Shown here: positions 22,714-32,878 of the stretch, in pieces | How the letters are laid out: each line of letters begins with the position of its first letter | How positions within the stretch are numbered: position 1 is the stretch's first letter | From: Gracilaria gracilis | Lineage: Eukaryota; Rhodophyta; Florideophyceae; Gracilariales; Gracilariaceae | Direction: 5' to 3' | Length of the DNA stretch: 64,000 bases | Assembly (NCBI GenBank): GCA_030374805.1 | Contig: JARGSG010000011.1 | Coordinates: forward strand, 124,001 to 188,000 | Notes under the pieces: model-generated | Seen by the model: the letters and a program-made list of their open reading frames with translations, nothing else | What the model was told of the DNA's origin: nothing | The model's database searches: none | Position numbers and translations under genes: made by a program

Positions 22714-23400
22714 TACGAGCTCATCATGATTACGCGCGTAATATCGCGGACCCTCCACACGTTGGACTCCGTCACGTGACCGAAGTACGGTGTCATTCGG
22801 CACAAACATTACTGCGTCAACCGCCCACTTCTCTCCAGAGCTGGCGTCGAAATATAAGCCCAGGCGCTCTGCGTCATCATGACTTAGACTTCTACCAGGC
22901 CGATCGCGGCACCAATCTGCAATCGACCTCCCCGCAAATCGTTGAAGCTGATCGAGACGAATTGTCTTGTCGCTACCGTCGCAGTGCTCCACACGGAACA
23001 GGACACGCCCATTTACATCTGCTCGCGTGATGATAACAATTGCTGGCAAAACCAATTCATCGCGTTCATGTTCCTGATCGACAGGCCAAACGGAGGTGTA
23101 CACGGTTCTTCGCTTTCCCTCAAACCGCCGAAGGCATGATTTCACAATTTCCGTGTAACCTTTGTGGGCAGCAAGCTCCCTTACACCCTTTCTTTTCTTC
23201 GGTTGATACCCTCCAACACGCCACAAAACCCGCCTCTCGATCGCGGCAATTTTATCCTTCCTTCCGTTGGATTCCTTTTCACAAATGCTACATATGCGCT
23301 TCTCATGCACAAGTTCGCAACGGCATCCGCGACTTGCGTGAAAACGCGCAGCTTCCTCGCCATACGCGCCACCGCGACGTACAAAACACTTTTGAGACAT
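22714..23400 (-). pseudogene. Antisense ORF of copia B, N-terminal part
   Basis: Open from ATG 23400 to the gypsy insertion at 22714 (229 codons), then running by accident 17 codons into the gypsy LTR. It has a Cys/His cluster near the start (CRCELVHEKRICSICEK), a basic segment, and then a region rich in aromatic and charged residues (TSVWPVDQEHERDELV, ADWCRDRPGRSLSHDDAE). Removing the gypsy element joins GAG-CTC-GTA at 22714 to TGG-GGA-TGG at 11900 in phase. The Cys cluster may bind zinc. No family assigned; the peptidase-like motifs are in the other half (11172-11905). Confidence 0.7.
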
Positions 23401-23796
23401 TGTGTTTCGTCGCCGCTTTCACTTTGCAACAGATCGAAGCTGTAATTGAGTGCCGGCCCCGCCTGATCAATAGATCGGTGGACCAGCAACACCAAGTTGT
23501 CCCGACGCCAAAGCCCGACCCGATCAATAGATCGATGGACTTAGCGTGGAACAGACCTGTCGTAGACGGCTGAGGACGATCAGGACGAACGATCTACAAT
23601 TTCGCGCGCGGCGGTGCCGAAATAGTTCCCTTGCGCCGGCGACCTTCGCACTGGCTGTGCTGCTCCACGTCAAACCACTAACCCGCGCGCACCCTACCGA
23701 AATTTTACTGTTTGCTCAGATCGGCCGCACGATGTTATTCTGCCGATCATGGTTTGGTCAACAACATCTACCGCAGTTCCTAGCAAACGGGGGGGA
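23401..23796. other. Copia B region between antisense start and 3' LTR
   Basis: About 400 bp upstream of the antisense ATG and before the 3' LTR, ending in a G-run polypurine tract (about 23785-23796). It should contain the promoter of the antisense gene if there is one. A small direct repeat, GATCAATAGATCG, occurs at 23466-23478 and 23522-23534. Confidence 0.45.
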
Positions 23797-24087
23797 TGTC
23801 ATAGACTCACAACCTGTCAGCCCGCCGAGGGCCGGCCGCGGTCCTTGCTAGAGCCCCCGCTTTGTCTAGCGTACACTCCGCGCGCCTACCTCTAGATTGT
23901 TTAACAGAGCTCGCGCTGCTCCGAGGGATCTCGGCTATGAGCCGGGGTAGTACATACCCAATAGAGGGGTCTGCTAGGGACGACCAGCAGACCCGGGAAG
24001 GAGGCAGGAGCCACAGAGAGACCGCTGAAAACTCCGCCCTTCTTGCCTTCCGGTCCTTTTCCTGCCCGCGCGCGCCTCCTCCAAATA
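23797..24087 (+). repeat. 3' LTR of copia B, left piece
   Basis: Matches 6029-6319 and stops at AAATA where the mariner element inserted. The right piece of 34 bp is at 25651-25684. Confidence 0.92.
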
Positions 24088-25648
24088 CAGTAGTCTTCAA
24101 AAATATACGCCCGGGGTCCTTTTTAAGAGAAAGGAAACTTTCAAACGATCAGTAATTTTAATATACGGCTCTACCACAATAGAACCAATACTGTAGTACT
24201 GTCGAACAGTATCAACCAGTTTGGTGTCTCATTAGAGCTACGATCTATAAAGAACTGTACATAAAGCAATGCAAAAATATACAAACGATTACAAAAAATG
24301 GAGCGCACATCCACAGTACCATATACATTCAATGTAGCACTAGACAACAACAATAAAGATTCATTTTCCTACCACATTACTACCTAACCGGTTTACGTCT
24401 CGCAGTGAACACCATGCAACGCGGCAAACAACTCACAACCGACGCAAAGGCACAGATTAGAGCACTCAATGCAGCTAAACTGTCTTTGCAAGCAATCGCA
24501 ACTCTACTCAATGGGTTTAAATCAGCAGTCTACGGATACTTGAAGAATTTGAGCACTGGTATTCAGAAACCACGCTGTGGTAGACCTCAAAAACTGAACT
24601 CCCACCATGAACGTCTCATCAAAAAGACGCTATATAAATTGTCTACATCAGCACCATTTCTAAAAAAACCTGGATCTTAAAGTTTCTATTTCAAAAGTGA
24701 CAATAGCAATACACAAGCTCGAGACTTTTGAGTACAAGAAGAAAAAAACGGCCCCACTTTTGACTATAAATCACGGAATCAGACATCTAGAATGGGTTAT
24801 GGCGCACAATCGATTATATCCGCATGAGTGAGACATGTTGGTTTGAAGTGATGAAAAGAAATTTAATGGAGATGGCCCGGATGGATGGAGATTTTATTGG
24901 CACGACTTACGACACGATGAGTAAATTTTCTCTAAGAGAAAGAATGGTGGTTTTTCATTAATGGTTTGGGCGTGCTTTTTTGTTCATGCTAAAGGACCTT
25001 TGGTTTTTATTGATGGAAATATGAACTGCAAAGAATATGTTGAAATGCTTAAGACACACTTGGTCCCATTAATTGAGACATATCACAGTGACACACTGAT
25101 TTTTCAGCAAGACAATGCTCCTATTAATGTTTCTAGGTACTCTAAATCATGGTATATTGATTAACCACTTCAGCTTTTTGAGTGGCCCGCACACTCGCCT
25201 GATCTAAATCCTATCGAGAATCTACGAAGTATTCTAAGCTACCGGGTCTATGCTGACAATCGTCAGTTTGACAGCAAACAGGAGCTTAAAGCCGCATTGC
25301 TGGAGGAATGGACTAAGATTGACCAATACGTGTTAACTATGCTGACCCGGTCTATGCGGCGCCGTTGCATGGCTGTAATGCGAGAAAACGGTAAGAAAAC
25401 AAAGTACTGAAACTACTGCTAGCTTTTATAATCAATAAAGAATTGAATCGTTTGTTTATTTTTGACGTGGGCTATGCATGATCTTTATTTCCTATTTGCA
25501 TGTACACGTTCAGAATCCACCACTCATCTAGGTAATGTGTGTTAAATACGCGCCACACACCCAAACAACCAGTCTGAGGACGGTGGATGATGTAGTTAGA
25601 AGCAGGAGTCGAGTTTCAGGGTCGTGCTTATATTTTTGACGACAACTG
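24088..25648. mobile_element. Tc1/mariner-type DNA transposon (dead)
   Basis: A 1561-bp element flanked by TA (24086-24087 and 25649-25650). Its ends are imperfect inverted repeats: CAGTAGTCTTCAAAAATATA at the left and, on the other strand, CAGTTGTCGTCAAAAATATA at the right. It carries a broken DD34E transposase. Excising it and one TA closes the copia B 3' LTR to exactly the length of the 5' LTR. Confidence 0.93.
24414..25410 (+). pseudogene. Tc1/mariner DD34E transposase pseudogene
   Basis: Parts in several frames. 24414-24680 encodes an N-terminal helix-turn-helix region (QIRALNAAKLSLQAIATLL, then CGRPQKLN). Near 24850-24900 the first catalytic Asp lies in DEKKFNGDGPDGWRFYWHDL. 24961-25164 has the second Asp in FQQDNAPINVSRY. 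The Glu is in PDLNPIENL near 25205, with 34 codon positions between the second Asp and the Glu, one of them now a stop. The frame ends at TGA 25408-25410. Stops and shifts make it inactive. It would have cut and pasted the element at TA sites. Confidence 0.9.
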
Positions 25649-25650
25649 TA

Positions 25651-25684
25651 GCCTTCCTGCGACACGATGCAGCAGCCTGCACCA
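25651..25684 (+). repeat. 3' LTR of copia B, right piece
   Basis: 34 bp matching 6320-6353 with one substitution at the first base, ending in GCACCA. The following CTGTT pairs with CTGCT before the 5' LTR. Confidence 0.88.
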
Positions 25685-25689
25685 CTGTT

Positions 25690-26702
25690 ACAGTCAAATT
25701 CTAGAATATTGTATATTGGTGCAAGAAATACCGTAATTTAGATACAAATATTCTTAAAGGATAACGTTAAGTGCGTTAGTATTTAAATTGCAGAGTGTTC
25801 GATTCTCGCATACCCCAGTGAACACAAGGTATTTCCTTCAAAGTATACTTACTTACACAAAGCTAAATAACCTGCATTTCACGTTGTTACTGCGTCAAGG
25901 AGGGACCTTTTTTCTAAGAATTTAGACGCAAATAGCTAAAAAGACATAAAAGATAAGTAAACGAAGGTCGGTTGGTCTGGCTTAAACATTTAATGTAGTG
26001 CGCCGCATTAACAAATTTCAAATATCGGCCTTTCTGCGTGTTCTGAGATCTAAAAATTTGCTTTTCGTCTGATGCGTGTTCTCAGACTTCCAAATTTGCT
26101 TTTCGTCTGATAAAAGCACAATGTAGCTTGTGTCGCTAAGAAGAGAGAGATTAAGTTTTTTCTTGTTTATATCGTCTTCTCGGGTTTCAATTTTATAACT
26201 TTGGAACAATATTGACCTGTTTTATTTTCATGAAGTACTAAAGAAAATAATTATAAAGATATGAAGTCATCTGTTTCTTTATGAGAAATACGACACCTAT
26301 TCTGCAAAACAAGAAAAAAACGGTAGATCATGGTTAGAATAGGCTCAGAATGAACATATTCTAAAAAGTATCTTCAACTCGTAGAAAAAAAGGGCTGTAG
26401 AAACTGTAAGTTGAGGAAACTTAGAATTTCTGATTTCGAGGTTCCTAACCCGTTGAACGCCTCTTAGGAAGGATTTTTTGAAGGCGGTAACTTTTAAAAA
26501 GAAGGTTCTTGCAACAACTTTCACAAACATAGGTAGTAAGTCTACAACTTCAAAGAAGTTTTAGTATCTATACACCTTCGTATTTGATGCTGGTGCATGA
26601 GTTTAGTAGAATTAGCTTGGCCAAAACTTATATTCAAAATGCGTCCTTCAGTGAGATGTAGAGCTTTTCAGAAGGATGCTCTTTCCTTAAAAGGAGAAAC
26701 TG
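25690..26702. other. AT-rich intergenic stretch, no gene
   Basis: About 1 kb with only short random open frames. The one structure seen is a tandem pair of 38-bp units (26035-26072 and 26073-26110), each running from TGCGTGTTCT to TTTTCGTCTGA with several differences. Confidence 0.55.
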
Positions 26703-26710
26703 CATTTCTC

Positions 26711-27105
26711 CAGGGGCGTATTTCTGACTACTTATTTTTCGGGTTCGAAGTCAAGTAGTCAAGCATATTTGGTGGTAGTCAGTCAAAGTAGTCAAAAAGT
26801 ATTTACGTTATTTTAAGCGTGCTTTTCTGTGTTATACAATGTATTAGTAGTTTAGGACAATAACGGGGTCCCGCTCAAGCCACATTGACACTGAACCAAT
26901 TGCTACAGAATTACTGTTCGAAGAAAAATCGTTCTACTCACTATCCGGCTGCCGATTAAATTTTAATTTTTGTAGCTTTGAAAGCTAATTAAGCTCTTAT
27001 GTACACTCTGACTACTTTAACTGACTACTTCTCAAACGATGAAGTCAGTCAGTCATAGTCATGTGCTTTTTCCACAGTAGTCAGTCAGTCAGAAATACGG
27101 GCCTG
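26711..27105. mobile_element. hAT-type MITE, 395 bp
   Basis: Perfect 8-bp target duplication CATTTCTC at 26703-26710 and 27106-27113. Ends are inverted repeats: CAGGGGCGTATTTCTGACTA at the left and CAGGCCCGTATTTCTGACTG on the other strand at the right. The subterminal regions on both sides are full of TGACT and AGTCA words, possible transposase binding sites. The 8-bp duplication and the CAGGG-like tips fit the hAT superfamily. There is no coding capacity, so it depends on a transposase elsewhere. Confidence 0.88.
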
Positions 27106-27181
27106 CATTTCTCTCTTGCTGCGGAATGAAAATCTACTCTCTCGCTCTTTTGTGAAACACGTACGTTAGTTTCTACTGCGC

Positions 27182-27217
27182 GGGGCTATGCTAAGAACCC
27201 CAACAACGTATAACACT
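27182..27217 (+). repeat. Dispersed repeat, copy 1
   Basis: 36 bp (GGGGCTATGCTAAGAACCCC and on) found again in reverse complement at 61345-61380 with two mismatches. Confidence 0.6.
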
Positions 27218-27365
27218 TTTTTTACACGGCATCGACAAACTTCAAATCCGTAACCGTGCTACGTCTTCTTCTTTATTGTGGAAAACAGTTTTCTATTATT
27301 AACTATAGTAGGTAGCCGTGCTACGCTTACGGGGCTACAACATGGTACATAGAAAGTATTACATT

Positions 27366-28331
27366 CAGGACGTATTTTTGACTAATCTTTTTCTGTGTTC
27401 AAAGTCATATAGTCAGGCACTTTTGGCAGTGGTCAGTCAAAGTTGTCACAAAGTAATCATTCAAACAGAAAGTGCATAAACTAAGCGCCAATTCAATGCG
27501 TCGTGAGAGATGAGATCTCCAACGTTTTTCCACGCAAGAAACAATGTCGTGGAACACAATTTCATCGGCTTGAATATGTGCATTTGGTGAAGACGGCGAA
27601 GAATCGTTTTGATTGTCGGGTGCATATTCAGGGACAGGGCCTCGTTGCATCTTCTAGAGACGAATGTGAGAAAGGGATGTCATTGCCAACAATCGTGAGG
27701 CACGGAAAGCGAAAGTGGTCTTGGCTCAGTTTTCAACCGGCCACGTTCACAATCTCCACCCGGTGTCTACGTATGTAGACAAAAGAGTGACAAGGTGCCA
27801 ATGTGGTATAGAAGTGAAGAAAAGAGTAGAACATGTTTTGTTTCGGTGTCCGTTGACAAATCGTTCAAGACGAAATGGGTTGCCGACTTCACAGGAAAGA
27901 AAAGACGAGACGATGATTGATATGATTAGAAAATGGCCTTCAAAGTTTTTGGCCTCTCAGGAGAGAAGGTTATATGAAATAATAAGATAGGTTTCTTGTT
28001 GCTTCGAAATAGGGAGTAACAAGCCACAATTAAGAAGAAAAAGAAGAGATGTTATCGTTCAAGGGGAATGAATATCGCAGAACTCTTGTTGTTCAAAGGA
28101 TATGAGGGAAGTGCTTGATTGGCTGTCGGCTGGATTTAATTGCTTTACTGTTTGACCCGGAATGATCATTTCACGGCGTAGCCATATATGGACTGTCTGG
28201 ATTGCATGAAATGCCCTTATAAGTTATATACGGTGACTACTTTGAATGACTACATCGCGAAGACAAGGACTCAGTCAATCGTAGCCATGCTGTTTTTCTT
28301 CCGTGGTCAGTCAGTGGCTAATACGGGCCTG
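27366..28331. mobile_element. Second copy of the hAT-like repeat, enlarged and rearranged
   Basis: The left end (CAGGACGTATTTTTGACTAA, then the AGTCA-rich block to about 27450) and the right end (about 28226-28331, inverted, ending ATACGGGCCTG) match the ends of the MITE at 26711-27105. The middle is about 770 bp and unrelated, and contains a LINE-like fragment. No 8-bp duplication is visible at the ends, so the copy may be old, mutated, or recombined. Confidence 0.65.
27503..27990 (+). pseudogene. LINE-like retrotransposon fragment, 3' end of ORF2
   Basis: Two overlapping frames (27503-27778 and 27715-27990). The second has AQFSTGHVHNLH followed by TRCQCGIEVKKRVEHVLFRC and then MIDMIRKWPSKFLASQERR. 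The CysX1Cys...HisX4Cys array after an AQxxTGH motif is typical of the C-terminus of non-LTR retrotransposon reverse transcriptase proteins. A related piece is on the minus strand at 57820-58281. It is truncated at 5' and frameshifted. The assignment rests on motif layout only. Confidence 0.6.
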
Positions 28332-28424
28332 AGGCCGGTTCCTAAGGTGTTTTCGAGAGTAGAAGTCGTTTCGTTTGCGAAAATTATCGCCTTCTTCTTC
28401 ACTGAACTGGAAAACCTGCTCATC

Positions 28425-28432
28425 TATATAAA
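28425..28432 (+). promoter_or_regulatory. TATA box of the FAD-protein gene
   Basis: TATATAAA, 93 bp before the ATG at 28525, followed by a pyrimidine-rich CCCTTACTCTCCCTCTCTCC stretch. Confidence 0.6.
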
Positions 28433-28524
28433 CCCCTTACTCTCCCTCTCTCCATTCCGAGATCATCAAACAGCCTACCGGCATAGCTTGACCATTAACT
28501 AGCTACACTATTTGACTAATCCTA

Positions 28525-31038
28525 ATGAAAGTTCCTCATAGCATGCTTGGCTTGGACCCAGAGGAGACCCACTACACACATTCCTTCTCAGATGCCATGG
28601 AAGAGAGTGCTTTCGATCTGCTTCTCGTGGGTGGGGGCCCTAGAAGTATCATTCAGGTTACTTCTGAAATCATCTTCATGCTCCTCTACCGCCAACACTT
28701 TGAGGAGCTCATCGGTCTCGGAGCACGTTATGATATTAATACCCTTATCGTAGAGAAGCAGCGGTTCGTCGGTGTCGGCGGTGCATACAACGCCGGACAG
28801 ACCGGAATGATGAATACTGGTGTCGAAGCCGACATTAACTTCCCAATTTCCCTGCCAGATTCTTCCATAAATATGAAGTACGTGAAGGACTTCTTGAGCT
28901 ACAAGAAGCGATACGACAGGTTTATTGGAAAGGATATCGAATCATACTACCAATTGCTGAAGAAGTTCAATCTGCCCGGCGCTGTGATGTTTAGTAGATC
29001 GGTTGGACCGGAGTCTAACACCCCCAATGGTGAACTGGCTCACAAAGGCGCATATATGATGCGCCGCACGGTGGGTGAGGAAGAAGTGGCTAACTTCCAC
29101 AAGGTCAGAATGCTGGCCACCGCGCTACTTCCATTTTACAAGCTCCATGTCATGGAATCTACTGCTCTCCGTCATCTCATGGTACACAAGAACGGACAAC
29201 AAATCGCCTCAGTGCAAACGGAGGGTAAAGGTTTCTTCGAATATATCACTGCAGATCAAGTCCGACTCAATACAGGGACTGTCTCACGGAACCCCGTTTC
29301 TGACCCGGGAGTTCGCAAACTCATGTTTTGTCAGCCCATGAATGTTCACCATTTCAGACAATTTTGTGTAGTCCACGATCTCCTCGACAGTGATGGTATG
29401 CTTCGGGTCGGGAAGAAGATGTTGAGCGGAGGCATGGGTCTTTCTGGCCTTGATGAAATCTCTATGTTGGATGGTGTGATGAAGCTGTTTGAAGAAGATT
29501 CTAAGAGCGTGCTTGGGTACAAAGTGAGCGAGGAAGCTAAACAGAAGTACCAGGGTGCCATCACTATTGTAAGTCGATCCCAGGGCAGGGCATGCTATCC
29601 CAGACACACACACACGGCTGAGTGGCAACAGGGGAGTCCGGTTATGGGCAATTCTAAACAAGTTCATGCGCTGTTCCTCCACAATTTTGGCGAAGAACTG
29701 TACCAGGCGTGGATTGATATCATCACGGCCTCAGTCGCTAGGGCCAGAAATAGCACACCCGATGAAGTGTCGTACAAGCGCGTGTCGACCAAGAATCTGT
29801 TAAGCTCGCAGTTTGAGGGTACCGAGTGGTTCCTGGAGCACAGGAAGCGCGCAGGTGAGGAAGAAATTGCCGGCAATCTTTCGAAGAAGATGGAGCTCTT
29901 GAGGGAGTCTACCAAGACCTTGTACGGTGCATGGCGTCAAGCCGCTTTGTGCCTTATCTTCGGGTTCGGTTTGGAAGAAGACTTGGGGGAAGCAACCGAG
30001 GCCATGTCCGACTACGCTCCCCTCACATGGAAGGGCAGGAATGTATGGTTGTTCTGTCGCACACAGATTGCTTGTTTGACTGACGAGCGATTCGCGGCAA
30101 CCAAGTCAAATCGCCCACACTTCCAAAATTGGGTGGAGATCATACGCCATGTCGCATCCTCGCCGGTAGAGATCCATAGCATGTTTCATCTGCTTCTGAA
30201 GTCTGGAATTGCCCAACACGAAGTTGGCAATTACACCGACGTTGTCGCGAGTGCAGACGGAACTAAGGTTGTTCTGCATGATGTAGAGTACGATTCATTT
30301 TTGGTTTCGCCGGTGTTCGACCACGAATCAGATGGCGTTGCGAAGTCTCTCGCAAATCAACTTAAGGCTACTGACAAGAACCATGCTGTTTTCGGAAAAG
30401 TAGGAAAGTTCCGCAGATACTTGGATAATGACGGCCACGTTCTGCCCATTGCAGATAATGGTCTTTGTGGACAAGGTTTTGATAAACACAGCAAACTTGT
30501 TGACTCTCATGAGGGCAGTTTTGCATTCGATGTGAACAATAGGGCATCTGGAACAAGTGTGGCCTCGTCGTTCACCCTTCGACGAATGGCTATGGCTCAT
30601 CTCAAGGCCGCCAGCGTTGCCGACCCTGAAAAGGTGGTTGACGAAATCTACGAAAGCGGAAAGCCAAACCTTGATGCCTACAATGCGGAAGTTGAGAAGT
30701 TCAGAGAGCACTTTGAAGACGCGTTTGAGACGTGGGCATATCTACAAGCTATCAAGCTTTTGGCTGGAGATGACGCAAAGATGTATACGTCTCTTTACGA
30801 TGAGGGTATCACAAAGAATTCGAGGCAGGCTCAGATAGCGAAGATGAGTGAGAGCTCGGATTTGCTGATGAAGAGAGCGGTTGAGTTGTACCATGAGGAG
30901 CTGAAGAACATGCCCACATATAACCCACCGTCGCGTGACGAATATTTTGATAGATTTGTGGACACGACCGAGGAGGAAGATACACATATCTATACGGAGG
31001 CAATGAAGATTGCTAAGGAGCACTTGATGAGCAAGTGA
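28525..31038 (+). CDS. Large FAD/NAD(P)-binding protein (NAD_binding_9-like)
   Basis: Intact 837-residue frame, no intron. Residues 30-41 (FDLLLVGGGPRS) form a dinucleotide-binding beta-alpha-beta start of the kind in the FAD-NAD(P)-binding family that is often found in bacterial proteins. A second glycine-rich block, GVGGAYNAGQTGMMNTG, follows about 45 residues later. The central and C-terminal parts (SRSQGRACYPRHTHTAEWQQ, DVVASADGTKVVLHDVEYDS, PIADNGLCGQGFD) would complete the FAD site and a substrate domain. There is no clear signal or transit peptide. It probably catalyses an FAD-dependent oxidation or reduction; the substrate is unknown. It stands alone beside transposons, has a TATA box, and shows no decay, so it is probably expressed. 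The long size is unusual for the family. Confidence 0.75.
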   Translation: MKVPHSMLGLDPEETHYTHSFSDAMEESAFDLLLVGGGPRSIIQVTSEIIFMLLYRQHFEELIGLGARYDINTLIVEKQRFVGVGGAYNAGQTGMMNTGVEADINFPISLPDSSINMKYVKDFLSYKKRYDRFIGKDIESYYQLLKKFNLPGAVMFSRSVGPESNTPNGELAHKGAYMMRRTVGEEEVANFHKVRMLATALLPFYKLHVMESTALRHLMVHKNGQQIASVQTEGKGFFEYITADQVRLNTGTVSRNPVSDPGVRKLMFCQPMNVHHFRQFCVVHDLLDSDGMLRVGKKMLSGGMGLSGLDEISMLDGVMKLFEEDSKSVLGYKVSEEAKQKYQGAITIVSRSQGRACYPRHTHTAEWQQGSPVMGNSKQVHALFLHNFGEELYQAWIDIITASVARARNSTPDEVSYKRVSTKNLLSSQFEGTEWFLEHRKRAGEEEIAGNLSKKMELLRESTKTLYGAWRQAALCLIFGFGLEEDLGEATEAMSDYAPLTWKGRNVWLFCRTQIACLTDERFAATKSNRPHFQNWVEIIRHVASSPVEIHSMFHLLLKSGIAQHEVGNYTDVVASADGTKVVLHDVEYDSFLVSPVFDHESDGVAKSLANQLKATDKNHAVFGKVGKFRRYLDNDGHVLPIADNGLCGQGFDKHSKLVDSHEGSFAFDVNNRASGTSVASSFTLRRMAMAHLKAASVADPEKVVDEIYESGKPNLDAYNAEVEKFREHFEDAFETWAYLQAIKLLAGDDAKMYTSLYDEGITKNSRQAQIAKMSESSDLLMKRAVELYHEELKNMPTYNPPSRDEYFDRFVDTTEEEDTHIYTEAMKIAKEHLMSK

Positions 31039-32426
31039 ATGTAGAATTTAACGGTTTGGTTTTCTTCAGTCGAGAGGATCAATGCATTTGTTTCGAATGA
31101 AATGTACTGCAGCACTTGAACTGTACTATCTATCTGCATAGTATCAACAGTTAGCAAGCCAACTATATAGGTTTTGGGTGAAGTACTACCTTGTTACAAT
31201 GAAGAAGAAGGGACATTTATTCCGCCCGTTGGGATGAGTCGCCGGCTGACGATTCGCAAGAATTGCTTGGGAGTGAAGTGGATCTTGCCGTGGTGAGTGT
31301 CACAGAAACTTGCCCCTGTATCAGAAATGAATAGCTCATCTGCGTCTCCCATAGGGACTGCTCTGGAGTCCATCTGCGCCGAAAATAGAATAATGTAGAA
31401 ACAATGCAGAATACGCACGATAAACAGCAACAAGACACGAAACTCTTGCTGCCAGCATCTCATGTCCAGCGAAAGCCGGCATAGAAAGAAGCAGTAAAGG
31501 AGCCAGCGAAGGGCATCTTAAGCTCTATAGCCTCCATAATGCGATCAAATCGAACCCTCTCAACGTGCGGCGACTATAACGCCATCAAACTCGTTGTCGA
31601 CTTCTCTAACACTTGTACACGCCGTGGCTACAGTGTCGGGTGCTTCTAATTAGAACTTCTGACGATCTAGAGATAAACAATAAAGCCCAGGACGATGGGA
31701 GACAGAGATTTCGACCATCGATCCATTGGCCTTTCTTCTTCTTGCCCGGCGAAGCGAAGCGCAACGTCCTACAGAGCAGCACAGCGACAAATCAGCAACA
31801 ATAAGCTGCCAATTGACGACGATCCAAACACGTTGCGCCATGAGAATGGCAAATCGATGGTTGCCGCTTCATCGTATTCTAAACCACCGATCTAGGTCAG
31901 CATGATTGCAGAATTACGGCCTGCTAAAGCTTCATCACCGGCATTGAGCACATTTTTATGTCTCATCCAAGAGCGTGACCCGACTTCTTAATTGCGATAA
32001 GTTCCACATACCCACAGATGTGCGCTGCAACATGAGAAATAACGCCTGGCCGCTAGTTGACTTACATACAGCCATCGCCCATTTCTTAAGTCCAGTCTCA
32101 TGGTTGATAGAAACAGCTGGATACAGGATGCAAACAACTTTGTACATCAGAAAGCAATGGCCCAGCCCACACAAGGCCGGATACAACTATTTTTCCTTTG
32201 ATTCTTCCACACTCAAGCAGTTCTGATGGCACGTCCGCATGGCAGACGTAGCAGTCCATACAAAGTATGGACTCCATAGATATACCTTTAATCGACAAGT
32301 CACCCAAAGAGTTTGGGTCTTTTTTGTAAATAGGCCATATCTCCGCAACAAGAGCATTATTAATGTTCGTTACAAGCATAATCTATAAAGAAAACAAATT
32401 GCCAAGTCTACTAAGAAATTCCTAAT

Positions 32427-32503
32427 TTAACTGGTTCTATCCTAACATACCAGTATTCCTCTAGTAGGAATACCAGTATTCATGTTAGGATAGAGCTGGT
32501 TAA
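32427..32503. repeat. Long hairpin / palindromic repeat 1
   Basis: Left arm TTAACTGGTTCTATCCTAAC plus ATACCAGTATTCCT, a 5-base centre, and a right arm that is nearly its reverse complement, with one 4-base insertion and a few mismatches. Stem about 34 bp, total 77 bp. It resembles a fold-back MITE or the remains of an inverted duplication. Confidence 0.8.
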
Positions 32504-32841
32504 GCTTGTATAACACCCACCTTTCTTTTAAACCCTGAAATCGATGATTCCCGAAACCACCAAGGCATTTGCCGCCTTTCGTCCAATTAAAATGCAGAAG
32601 TTTTAGGCCGAAATGCCAGGACTCAAATGTTCGTCAGATTTCATGTGTTATCCTACTGCCTCCTAACCATTTGTACTCAGGTTTCCATTAACTGGTTTTG
32701 TTACTTTCTAGTCAGTAGCTGATGTATTAAACGTGTTGGAACGGTTTAAAGACCTAACAAGTGCTACAAAACTGTCCAAACGTTGTTAGATTTGTCACTT
32801 TTTAAGATGTGAATATATCTCATATAGCTCCAATACAAAGA

Positions 32842-32878
32842 TTGTTGTGTTACGACTGTTACAGTCGTAACAAAACAA
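32842..32878. repeat. Hairpin / palindromic repeat 2
   Basis: Arms TTGTTGTGTTACGACTGT and ACAGTCGTAACAAAACAA with a single-base centre and one mismatch. Confidence 0.8.

Larger units (their letters stand above)
6029..25684 (+). mobile_element. Ty1/copia LTR retrotransposon B, split by two later insertions
   Basis: The 5' LTR is 6029-6353. The 3' LTR is in two pieces, 23797-24087 and 25651-25684, together 325 bp, exactly the length of the 5' LTR. Flanks CTGCT (6024-6028) and CTGTT (25685-25689) match at four of five bases and are the probable target duplication. Subtracting the gypsy (11906-22718) and mariner (24088-25650) insertions leaves about 7.3 kb. Order: LTR, primer-binding site, gag, integrase, RT, RNase H, an antisense reading frame, a G-run polypurine tract (about 23785-23796), LTR. 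It belongs to the lineage of copia A but is 2.3 kb longer, mainly from the antisense region. Confidence 0.92.
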
